A stretch of 47,120 nt of DNA from Candidatus Dormiibacter sp. (GTDB lineage Bacteria > Chloroflexota > Dormibacteria > UBA8260), in the NCBI GenBank assembly GCA_025450495.1, contig JANWHI010000016.1, positions 1-47,120 on the forward strand, in the 5' to 3' direction. Under the pieces are notes generated by a model that saw nothing but the letters and a program-made list of their open reading frames with translations, did no database searches and had not been told where the DNA came from. A program made the position numbers and the translations under genes. Position 1 is the stretch's first letter. Each line of letters opens with the position of its first letter. Below are positions 11,162 through 18,346 of the stretch, piece by piece.

Positions 11162-11167
11162 AGGGTA
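11162..11167 (-). promoter_or_regulatory. -10-like element upstream of hutH
   Basis: On the minus strand TACCCT lies 9 nt before the hutH ATG and no Shine-Dalgarno is visible, suggesting a near-leaderless hut mRNA. No clear -35 was found. Confidence 0.3.
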
Positions 11168-11242
11168 CCGTCCGCCGCGCCTGGCGTGTGCCGGCCGCCG
11201 GGAAGGCAGAGCCCGACGCTCGGCTATCGTCTGGACATCGCC

Positions 11243-12412
11243 ATGGACGCTCCGCCCCCGCGCCAGTTCCACCTCACCGGTGAGCTGCTGCCGCCGCCGC
11301 CGCCTCCTCCTCCTCCGCCGGGGGCCATCGCCACGATCGGGCTGGCACGGCCGGCACAGCGGCAGCGTCCCCGGCTGGGTGTCGTGGTTGCGCTGGCGCT
11401 GATCGCCGCGGTGGTCGGCGCGCTGCTGGGAGGGCGGGCGTCAGCGGAGGACGGCCGGATTGCGGCGACGACGGAGCTCGCCGCCGGCAACCCGGCGCGT
11501 GCGGTCAGCCTCGACGAGGCCGTGGCCGGCAGGAGCGGTTTTCTCATGGTGCTCGATCCCGGCGCGGCATCGAGCGCCGAGCACGACGCCCAGGTGGCCA
11601 GGCTGGCCTGGGCGCGGCAGCTGGCCGGTGCAGGCAAGTTCGATTCGGCGGTAGCCGTGCTGGCCAAGGTGCTGCAGCCCGCGCTGGTCGCGCAGGCAAC
11701 GCAGACACGGGCCCAGATCCTCATCGACGCTGCGGCCACTGCGGTCAAGGCGGGTCATGCGCAACTGGCGCTGCAGCGGCTCAGCGAGGCTCAGCGGGGA
11801 GCACTGCCCGGCTCAACCATCCAGGCGATCGCCCGGCTGCGCGCTGCCGACGAGGTCAAGGCCGCCGCGGAGCTGGTCGCCGCCAAACACCCGACCGACG
11901 CTGTGGCCCTGCTCGACGATGCCGCCGCGCACGGCGCGGCGACGGCAGCGGCTCCTGCGTACCCGGCCACGCTGCTGGCTGCGGCGCGGTCGGAGATCTC
12001 GATGTCGGATTTCGAGGAGGGCGCGACCACCCTGCAACGCCTGGTGAAGGGTTTCGGCTCGTCGCCGCAGGCCGGCACCGCGCGCGCGCTTCTGGCCGCC
12101 GCGCAACCGGTGTCGGGGTCGTTGGTGGACACGGCCGGCCACGGCGCCAGCGGGCAGGTGCGGCTGAGCACCCACTTCACCCAGCTCCCCGGCGGCGGCT
12201 ACGTGACCGCCGCACCGTTCTATACCGGCACTGCCGATGGCAACGGTGACTTCACCATCGCTGCCGTTCCAGTGGGCGGTCCGTACGTCCTCGAGTACTT
12301 CCGCGACCGCAACTGGATGACACTGGTTGACCCGCGCACCGACCAGCCCGCCAACCCGGTCACGGTCAAGCCGCTGGTGCCCGAAGACCTCACCTTCATC
12401 GTGCTCCCGTAG
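11243..12412 (+). CDS. Membrane-anchored protein with TPR-like helical repeats; function unknown
   Basis: 389 aa from ATG 11243; TATCGT lies 12 nt upstream. The N-terminal about 45 residues are cytoplasmic and include a run of eleven prolines. One transmembrane segment follows (VVVALALIAAVVGALLGG). The extracytoplasmic part is alanine-rich and helical, with repeats of the kind seen in TPR proteins (FDSAVAVLAKVL, AQLALQRLSEAQ, DFEEGATTLQRLV). The last about 110 residues look like a beta-sandwich or carboxypeptidase-regulatory-like module (GSLVDTAGHGASGQVRLS; GDFTIAAVPVGGPYVLEYF). It precedes three TadE-like genes on the same strand, so a role in a surface assembly is possible. I do not recognise a named family. 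Confidence 0.75.
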   Translation: MDAPPPRQFHLTGELLPPPPPPPPPPGAIATIGLARPAQRQRPRLGVVVALALIAAVVGALLGGRASAEDGRIAATTELAAGNPARAVSLDEAVAGRSGFLMVLDPGAASSAEHDAQVARLAWARQLAGAGKFDSAVAVLAKVLQPALVAQATQTRAQILIDAAATAVKAGHAQLALQRLSEAQRGALPGSTIQAIARLRAADEVKAAAELVAAKHPTDAVALLDDAAAHGAATAAAPAYPATLLAAARSEISMSDFEEGATTLQRLVKGFGSSPQAGTARALLAAAQPVSGSLVDTAGHGASGQVRLSTHFTQLPGGGYVTAAPFYTGTADGNGDFTIAAVPVGGPYVLEYFRDRNWMTLVDPRTDQPANPVTVKPLVPEDLTFIVLP

Positions 12413-12447
12413 GAGCGACCCGCCCCAAAATCGTCATCCCGGCTGCC

Positions 12448-12453
12448 TACCAT
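12448..12453 (+). promoter_or_regulatory. -10-like element before the TadE-like gene trio
   Basis: TACCAT is followed by 7 nt and then ATG 12461, again leaving no room for a Shine-Dalgarno. It would drive a leaderless transcript of the three overlapping pseudopilin-like genes. Confidence 0.35.
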
Positions 12454-12460
12454 TGAGAAC

Positions 12461-13090
12461 ATGGGAGGGGAGCGGCCGCCGCGACGTCGCGCCGGCAAGG
12501 CAGGCTGGGGACAGGCGACGATCGAGTTCGCGTTCGTGGCGCCGCTGTTCTTCCTCTGCTTCTTCGCCGCGATCGACGCCGGGCTGTGGGCGATCCAGAC
12601 GAGCGCCTCGGTATCGGCGGCCGACCAGGCGGCACGACTCGCCGCAGCCGCGGCCGGCACGCCGCAGAGCCAGGCCACTCCCACACCGGCTGTCCTGTTC
12701 GCGGCGGTGCGAATGCAGTTGCAGAGTGCGCTGTTCGGCACCCATGTCGTCGCCTGGTGCGATCCGGCCGGAGGTCCCTGCCCTTCATCGACTGTGGCGA
12801 CAGCCCCGCAGGGCGATTTCGCGCATTGCCCGACCGACCCAGATGAGGTCGAACGGCATTTCGGTCCGCGCACGGTTGCTGTGTGTGACGACACCAGCGC
12901 CCCAGCCCCTCGGTGTCCCGCCGCGCCGCTGCCGCCGACACCTCGCTGCGGCGACCCACCGACAGTGACCGTCCACATCATCGGCTTCCTCGCCTCGCTC
13001 GTGCCTCCTCTGAGCGGGTTCGGCTGGCACGCCGGGGAGATACCCGTCGACGTGGTCGCCACCACGCACACACTGCGGTTCGCATCGTGA
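12461..13090 (+). CDS. TadE-like pseudopilin
   Basis: 209 aa. A basic N-terminus (RPPRRRAGKAG) is followed by the TadE signature GWGQATIEFAFVAPLFFLCF, in which the Glu sits just inside the hydrophobic helix as in type IV pilin-like proteins. The rest is an extracytoplasmic domain with eight or more cysteines, so disulfides are likely. TadE-family proteins are minor pilins of Flp/Tad pili, or of related secretion systems in Gram-positive lineages. It overlaps the next gene by GTGA. The remaining Tad machinery (CpaF ATPase, TadB/TadC, prepilin peptidase, major pilin) is absent from the window. Confidence 0.82.
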   Translation: MGGERPPRRRAGKAGWGQATIEFAFVAPLFFLCFFAAIDAGLWAIQTSASVSAADQAARLAAAAAGTPQSQATPTPAVLFAAVRMQLQSALFGTHVVAWCDPAGGPCPSSTVATAPQGDFAHCPTDPDEVERHFGPRTVAVCDDTSAPAPRCPAAPLPPTPRCGDPPTVTVHIIGFLASLVPPLSGFGWHAGEIPVDVVATTHTLRFAS

Positions 13091-13686
13091 CCGGCCCGCG
13101 GCGCCGCCATCCACAGCGCAGGAGCATGGACGCCCAGGCGGTGATCGAGACCGCGATCGTGATCCCGGTCCTGCTGGCACTCATCAGCGCGTTCCTCGCG
13201 ATCATGGTGCAGGTGTCGGCGCAACAGGAGATCGATGCGGCAACCAAGCTGGCCGCGGAATCCTTCTTCCAGGCGCCACAGCTGGCAATCGACAGCGACG
13301 GCACCACCTGCTGCCCACAGACCGTCTCCGGGGTCGACTCGCTCGACACCAGCGGCATGCCCAAGGGATGCCGATTTGCGGCGGAGACCTTCTACGGCAC
13401 CATGACCTTCCGCCGCTACCTGGTCTTCCCCGCCCAGCGCGACGTCGCCGCACATCCACTCTGCCGGCGCAGCGGAGCCTCCCTCGGCCGCGCCCAGAGA
13501 TCGTTCGTCAGCTGTGACCTCGACGTCGTCGACGCCACCCTGAATCCGCCGCTGGGGCTGCGCGTGGTGCGCTGCACGGCCACAGCGACCCTCGACTTTT
13601 CGCGCACGCCCCTGGCCTGGGCGGTCCCGTGGAACCCGACGATCGCCTCGACCGCGGAGGCCATCCCGCCTCCGTTCCGTCAGTGA
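13087..13686 (+). CDS. TadE-like pseudopilin, second copy
   Basis: 199 aa from GTG 13087, which overlaps the preceding TGA. After a basic leader (RRRHPQRRS) comes DAQAVIETAIVIPVLLALIS, the TadE N-terminal helix with the conserved Glu. The extracellular domain has a CC pair and five further cysteines. It differs enough from its neighbours to be a separate subunit rather than a recent duplicate. It is cotranscribed and probably translationally coupled with the genes on both sides (GTGA overlaps). Likely a minor pilin in a Tad-like fibre; the exact role is inferred from family and position only. Confidence 0.78.
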   Translation: MTGPRRRHPQRRSMDAQAVIETAIVIPVLLALISAFLAIMVQVSAQQEIDAATKLAAESFFQAPQLAIDSDGTTCCPQTVSGVDSLDTSGMPKGCRFAAETFYGTMTFRRYLVFPAQRDVAAHPLCRRSGASLGRAQRSFVSCDLDVVDATLNPPLGLRVVRCTATATLDFSRTPLAWAVPWNPTIASTAEAIPPPFRQ

Positions 13687-14231
13687 AAGCCGCGGCGCGC
13701 CCGCAGCAGCGCGGCCAGATGATCATGATGATGGCGCTGGCGTTCGCCCTGTTTCTCTTCGGCTTGGTCGCACTCGTCGCCGACGCCGCGTACCTGTTCG
13801 TGTGGTCGTCGCGCGTGCAGGCTGCCGCGCAGAACGCTGCCCAGGCTGGAGCCAACTCGGTTGACCCACACTACCTGTACGGTCAGAGCACCCATCTCGT
13901 CAACATGGGAGCGAGCGGCGGCCTGATGGCCTTCGCGCGAGGCTGCGTGCAGATCGGTGACGAGTCCGCACAGCTCACCCAGACGGGTGGTGTGGCCGAG
14001 ACCGCCGATGTCCCACAGGCTGCCGGCAACGGCGTTCGGTGCGTCAGCGATGGGTGCGAGGTCTTTGCTTCAGTGGAGAAGACAGTGCAACTGCCCCTCC
14101 CCCTGTTCGGCGACAGCGTTGTGGTTCGTGGGGTGTACTACGCCGCGCCGGTGATCGGCGCCACCACCGCGGCGGCCACACCGTGCACGCGCGGGGCGTG
14201 GGTCAGCGTCGCGCCGGCGTCGATCCCCTGA
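13683..14231 (+). CDS. TadG/TadE-like pilus-assembly protein
   Basis: 182 aa from GTG 13683, overlapping the previous stop. The N-terminus carries the RGQ motif followed by a long hydrophobic helix rich in Met (MIMMMALAFALFLFGLVALV) and VQAAAQNAAQAGA, as in the putative Flp pilus-assembly (TadG, DUF2134-like) N-terminal domain. The rest is a small extracytoplasmic domain with four cysteines. It lacks the large VWA-like C-terminal region of full TadG proteins. The last 29 bp overlap the 3' end of the convergent EAL gene. Confidence 0.75.
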   Translation: MKAAARPQQRGQMIMMMALAFALFLFGLVALVADAAYLFVWSSRVQAAAQNAAQAGANSVDPHYLYGQSTHLVNMGASGGLMAFARGCVQIGDESAQLTQTGGVAETADVPQAAGNGVRCVSDGCEVFASVEKTVQLPLPLFGDSVVVRGVYYAAPVIGATTAAATPCTRGAWVSVAPASIP

Positions 14232-15135
14232 CTGCTGTCGAGCCGCGTCGGACGCGCCGGCGCCGGGGAGGCCCGAGGTGCCAGCCCTGGCCAAAACCGA
14301 CACCGAGGTCGCGAAGCGCGCGGGCCTGAGCGTCGGTCTCGACGCCCTCGGCGACGCAGTCCGCCCCGATCTCGGACGTGAAATGGCACAGGCCGCTGAC
14401 CAACGAGCGGCGGGCGACATCCGTGTCCACATCGCGGATCAGCGAGACGTCGAGCTTCACGATGTCGGGGCGGATCAGCAGGATGTGATTGAGGCTCGAG
14501 AAGCCGGCGCCGGCATCGTCGACGGCGAGGCGGATGCCCCGCCGTCGCAGCCGCTTCAGCGGGGCATCGAGGGCAGCGTAGTCGTCCACGGGAGCGTGCT
14601 CGGTCAGCTCGACCACGAGGCGTTCGCCGTCGACTGCGCTGAGCAATTCGGGGAGTTGCGATGACAGCAGGGTGTGCGGCGAAACGTTCACCGATAGATA
14701 CGCACCGTCCGGAAGGCTCGAAAGCTCCTCGAGCGCGAGGGTGAGCAACACCAGCTCGAACTCCTCGCCGAGGCCGAGCACCGCCGCGTCGCGGAACCAA
14801 CTGTCGGCGCTGCGGACATCGCGCGCGGAGATGTCGCTCAACGCCTCGTAGCCGGCGATCGCCGACGTGGCCAGGTGGACGACGGGTTGGAGGAGTGTCC
14901 GGGCAGGAGCCAGGCCGAAGGAGCGACGGATGTCATCACCGCGGCGGAGATGGTCGACAGCGCGTTGCAGGAGCGTCCGCAATGGGGCGGGCAGCGGAAC
15001 CCGCCGACCGTTCACCTCGAGGAGCACGTCGCTGTCCGAGTCGACAAGACGGCACAAGAGGTCGACGGCAGCGCGATCGCCCTCGCTGGAGCCGGCAAAC
15101 AGTGCTTCGAAGGGTGCTGGGACGGATGTCGGCAT
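14203..15135 (-). CDS. EAL-domain protein (putative cyclic-di-GMP phosphodiesterase)
   Basis: 310 aa from ATG 15135 (GGTGG about 10 nt upstream). The EAL domain occupies about residues 85-290: GYEALSD for the EAL motif, SVNVSPHTL, VVELTEH, DDAGAGFSSL (metal-binding DD), DIVKLDVSLI with the catalytic-base Lys, VAEGVET and GQGWHLGPP. The main metal and catalytic residues appear present, so hydrolysis of c-di-GMP to pGpG is likely. No GGDEF or transmembrane segment is seen. The first 80 residues (DVLLEVNGRRVPLPAPLRTL) resemble the N-terminal part of some excisionase-like antitoxin or regulator proteins, but no helix-turn-helix follows. It converges on the TadE-like genes; c-di-GMP commonly controls such pili. 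Confidence 0.87.
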   Translation of the reverse strand: MPTSVPAPFEALFAGSSEGDRAAVDLLCRLVDSDSDVLLEVNGRRVPLPAPLRTLLQRAVDHLRRGDDIRRSFGLAPARTLLQPVVHLATSAIAGYEALSDISARDVRSADSWFRDAAVLGLGEEFELVLLTLALEELSSLPDGAYLSVNVSPHTLLSSQLPELLSAVDGERLVVELTEHAPVDDYAALDAPLKRLRRRGIRLAVDDAGAGFSSLNHILLIRPDIVKLDVSLIRDVDTDVARRSLVSGLCHFTSEIGADCVAEGVETDAQARALRDLGVGFGQGWHLGPPRRRRVRRGSTAVRGSTPARR

Positions 15136-15234
15136 CGGCAGCAGCCACCCTACCCCAGATTCGCGCCCTTGGGTCATCGATGGCGCGCAACGGCGCTGCG
15201 ATGGTGCGCACCGCGTGCGCGTGTGATGGTGGGA

Positions 15235-15702
15235 TCAACCGCGCAGCGGCGATGCCGGCGGACCGTACGAAGCCACCGGCGGCGGCATCGGTGGGCCGCT
15301 CGGCCGGGGACCGCCGCGCAGATACGCGTCCCAGATCTGGTTGAGCTCCATCTGCAGGTAGAGCACGTGGAGGCTGAAGAGGAAGGAGAGCAGCAGAGAG
15401 ATCAGCGGGGTGGCGCCTTCCCCGGGCCGACCGGCACGTTCTTGCATCCGGGCGATGCGGCCGGTGGTGCGCCAGATCGACACGAACGGCGGCACGATGA
15501 GGATGGAGCCGGGAATCAGCGCCAGCACCGCGACGCCCGGCCGGATCGTCGGGTCATCGAGAAAGCGCCTCGCTTCGTTGTTGATCTTGTACCACCACAC
15601 GAAGTGGTAGATGCCCAGGGTGATGAGCGGCAGCCCGATCCACACGGCCAGGGGATTCCGTCGCTTGTAGCTGCTGTTGCCGATGACCACGGTGGTCGCC
15701 AT
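15235..15702 (-). CDS. DUF4234-like small membrane protein
   Basis: 155 aa from ATG 15702, which has a strong Shine-Dalgarno (GGGAGGA, 6 nt spacing). The frame extends further upstream but without support. The core reads KRRNPLAVWIGLPLITLGIY then HFVWWYKINNEARRF, the DUF4234 signature. Two more hydrophobic segments follow (VLALIPGSILIVPPFVSIW; PLISLLLSFLFSLHVLYLQ). The C-terminal tail is Pro-rich (GPPMPPPVASYGPPASP). The function of DUF4234 proteins is unknown. It lies downstream of the lipoate-ligase-like gene on the same strand with an 83-bp gap. Confidence 0.8.
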   Translation of the reverse strand: MATTVVIGNSSYKRRNPLAVWIGLPLITLGIYHFVWWYKINNEARRFLDDPTIRPGVAVLALIPGSILIVPPFVSIWRTTGRIARMQERAGRPGEGATPLISLLLSFLFSLHVLYLQMELNQIWDAYLRGGPRPSGPPMPPPVASYGPPASPLRG

Positions 15703-15785
15703 CACGTTCCTCCCGGGTAGGCTCAGAGGCGGTTGGTCGCCACACTCTACCCTGCGGTGGAGGGGCGCGACCCACCCCCCAGCGC

Positions 15786-16538
15786 TCAGATTTCCACGTC
15801 GCGCAGCGCGTTGATGGCGGCGGCGACGTCCAGCAGCGGCAGGCCGGCGGCCTCTGAGAGTGAGATGGCGGTGTCGCCGCGCACCTCCACGTTGATGAGG
15901 CGGTGGCATTGCACCAGAACGTCGAGGTCGGCGGCACTCATCGGTTGCACCGCCATGACCCCGCGCATCACCACCCAGTCGCGCGTCACCCGAAAGCCGA
16001 GGCCGGCGAGTTTGCGTCCCTGCACTGCGATATCGCTGAAGCCCGGACACCAGGCGCCCTCCACGCGGCCGACCTCCGTCGTCACGCCCAGCGTCGCCAG
16101 GGAGGCATCAAACCAGCGACGCAGTGAGCGCATCATCCAGTCGAGCGGCAACGGCTGGCCGGGCCCCGGGACACCGATGGCACAGAGGCCGAGCCACGCG
16201 TCGCCGCCGATGATGAAGGTTCCTCCGACGGGACTGGTGACGACCGCGGGAACGCACTCGATCTGGCGCACCCGCTCCACCAGCTCGGCACTCCTTGCCA
16301 GCCCGGCACCGAGCGCAACGCGGCGCACGGTGGTGCGCAGCTGCACTGCGATGTCGCCGGCGCCAGGCTTGGTGTGCCAGGGGATCTCGGGCGGATCGTC
16401 GACGTAGCGCTCCGCCGAGATCTCAGCGACCCTGACGCGCGCCGCAGTGCTATCGCTGGACAACGTCGTGGCTGCTGCTGTCTGTGTCTCGTCCACGGGA
16501 GCCACACTAGCAGCGGGCGGGAGTCCCTCAGCTCTCAA
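15786..16538 (-). CDS. Biotin/lipoate A/B protein ligase family protein (LplA-like)
   Basis: 250 aa if started at TTG 16538, whose TTGA overlaps the stop of the peptidase gene; GTG 16505 or 16496 would give about 235 aa. Family features are GGTFIIGGDAWLGLCAIG in place of the usual GGG-x-V-x-H-DxGNLN, and WCPGFSDIAVQGRKLAGLGF, where the Lys of GRKLAG is the residue expected to contact lipoyl-AMP. LplA-type enzymes attach lipoate or octanoate to carrier domains such as glycine-cleavage H protein and E2 subunits. The first motif is divergent, so the substrate could differ. It follows the S53 gene directly; why the two would be co-expressed is unclear. Confidence 0.7.
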   Translation of the reverse strand: MRAEGLPPAASVAPVDETQTAAATTLSSDSTAARVRVAEISAERYVDDPPEIPWHTKPGAGDIAVQLRTTVRRVALGAGLARSAELVERVRQIECVPAVVTSPVGGTFIIGGDAWLGLCAIGVPGPGQPLPLDWMMRSLRRWFDASLATLGVTTEVGRVEGAWCPGFSDIAVQGRKLAGLGFRVTRDWVVMRGVMAVQPMSAADLDVLVQCHRLINVEVRGDTAISLSEAAGLPLLDVAAAINALRDVEI

Positions 16539-18208
16539 CCGAGCTCGTGGCCCGCCGGCACGCGAAAGTGGGAGGCTCGGATGCGATGCACAGCGGGCAA
16601 GGAGAGGCTGTCGAGCAGCGCCCGTCCTGACGGGGCACCGAGGCCGGTCGTCGCGTCCCAGCCGGGGTGCGCCGAGTACGCGTCATTGTCGCCCGTGCTG
16701 ATGTCCGTGAACGCCCTGTCGCGGGACGCGTACAGGAGGGGAAGAACGTTACCCAGGCGGTGGTCGGTCGACGCGGCGATGAGCGAAAACAGCGCTGTCC
16801 ACAGCGGCGCCACCGCGGAGGTGCCGCCAACCACGGAGTCGACCCCGCAATGGTGGATCACATACCCGGTGAGCGGGTCGGCGTTCGCCGCGACATCAGG
16901 CACCCCTCGTCCCTCGACCCCGCCGTCCACCGACACCGGCCGGATCCCGGCGGCGGCCTGGTAGCGGGGGATGGCGAAATGGCCACTCACACCGCCCCCG
17001 GTGGCCCCCTGACCGGCACGCAGCTCGTTCCACGCCTCCTCGCGGAGCCGCCGGCCGCCGTCGGCGAACAGCCGCGTGCCGCCGCAGCCGACAGCATTCG
17101 GCGCCGACGCGGGGTGATCCACATGTTGGTGCCCGTCGTGGCGGGCGTCGGTGGAACCGTTGTCACCGGCGGCCACGCTGTGCGCGATGCCGCGAACGGC
17201 GCCGAGCTGAAAGGCACGGTCCATCGCATCCATGGCTGCCGGCGCCCAGCGATCTTCGGGTGCCCCCCAGCTGGTTGACACCGCGGTGTAGTCGCGCCCG
17301 TCGGTCGCGAACGCAGCTTCGAGGTTGGTGAAACCGCGGTCGGTGTTGGGGGCGTACTTGATGACGATCTGCACGTCAGCCTGGGGTGCGCAGCGCGCCA
17401 GCACTCCGGCGATCACCTGCCAGTCGAGCGCCACCTCTGTGTCGGGCCCGAAGGGATCGGACAGGGGTCCCCAGCCCTGCACGGCCTCCTCGACGACGCG
17501 CAGTCGTGGGTTGGCGGCGCGGAACGCGGCAAGGTCGGCACGGTGCACGGCCCCGCCAAGCTCGGCGATGCCGACCGTGATGCGCGTGTTCGCACCACCG
17601 TCGGGCAGCATGGGGAAGTCGTAGATCTCCGCAAGCTGCTCTGGTGTGTAGCTGTACGGAGCCACCACACCCCGAGGCAACACCGAGATCCGGGGGCGGG
17701 CGATGGGGCGGTTGCAGAGCCCGAGCGCAGCCGTGACGATGCCGTCCAGCTCTCGGGGCACGCTGAGCTCGTGGTGGTGATCGCGGTAGATGCTCACCGT
17801 GCCGGTGCGAGTTTCACGCTCGACGTAGCGCTCCACGTTGACCGAGAACGCCCGTGCCAGCGCGCCGACGGAACCGCTCACATCGAGCGTGTTGGTGGCG
17901 CCGTCGAGCCGGCGCACACGCAGGCCTGAGTTGGCCGCCCATCTGCCCACGGACGCGATGTCATCCGCGTGAGCGCTGTGCGTGTGCACCAGCTCAGCCG
18001 AGCCCACATAGCGCCGCAACTGCACCTGCGTGGCCTGCTGCCGCGCCAGCCGGACACCGACGCCGTCGGTTCGCGGATTCTCCCGGAGGTGCAGGGTCAT
18101 CGCCGCGGGCGCGGCGAGCTCGCCGGCGGTGAGCGGGCGGGTGCTGATGTCGTGCGAACCGGTGGGGCGGAGCCGTGCGCTGCCGGCGAGACGGACGGTT
18201 GCGGCCAT
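16535..18208 (-). CDS. S53 family serine-carboxyl peptidase (sedolisin/kumamolisin-like)
   Basis: 557 aa from ATG 18208 (GAGG about 10 nt upstream). A pro-kumamolisin activation domain covers the first about 180 residues (LRRYVGSAELVHTHSAHADD; VERYVERETRTG). The catalytic domain has the Glu and Asp of DTEVALDWQ (about 257 and 261), the oxyanion Asp in SVAAGDNGST (about 348) and the nucleophile in GGTSAVAP (about 464). A C-terminal Ca2+ site follows (FTDISTGDNDAY then HPGWDATTGLG). These acid-active enzymes are normally secreted and self-activate at low pH. I see no classical signal peptide, so the export route is unclear. The stop overlaps the start of the lipoate-ligase-like gene. Confidence 0.92.
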   Translation of the reverse strand: MAATVRLAGSARLRPTGSHDISTRPLTAGELAAPAAMTLHLRENPRTDGVGVRLARQQATQVQLRRYVGSAELVHTHSAHADDIASVGRWAANSGLRVRRLDGATNTLDVSGSVGALARAFSVNVERYVERETRTGTVSIYRDHHHELSVPRELDGIVTAALGLCNRPIARPRISVLPRGVVAPYSYTPEQLAEIYDFPMLPDGGANTRITVGIAELGGAVHRADLAAFRAANPRLRVVEEAVQGWGPLSDPFGPDTEVALDWQVIAGVLARCAPQADVQIVIKYAPNTDRGFTNLEAAFATDGRDYTAVSTSWGAPEDRWAPAAMDAMDRAFQLGAVRGIAHSVAAGDNGSTDARHDGHQHVDHPASAPNAVGCGGTRLFADGGRRLREEAWNELRAGQGATGGGVSGHFAIPRYQAAAGIRPVSVDGGVEGRGVPDVAANADPLTGYVIHHCGVDSVVGGTSAVAPLWTALFSLIAASTDHRLGNVLPLLYASRDRAFTDISTGDNDAYSAHPGWDATTGLGAPSGRALLDSLSLPAVHRIRASHFRVPAGHELG

Positions 18209-18346
18209 TGCGACAAACCTCGTGAAGCCGCTGGCGACGCCGGCGACGCGGAGAGAAACCGGCGATCCTGCCACCACGCCGTGCACGCGTTGGGATGGTG
18301 CGCCGTGTCTGGTGCGGATGGAGTCGCTTTGTCCGCTGCTGGTCCG

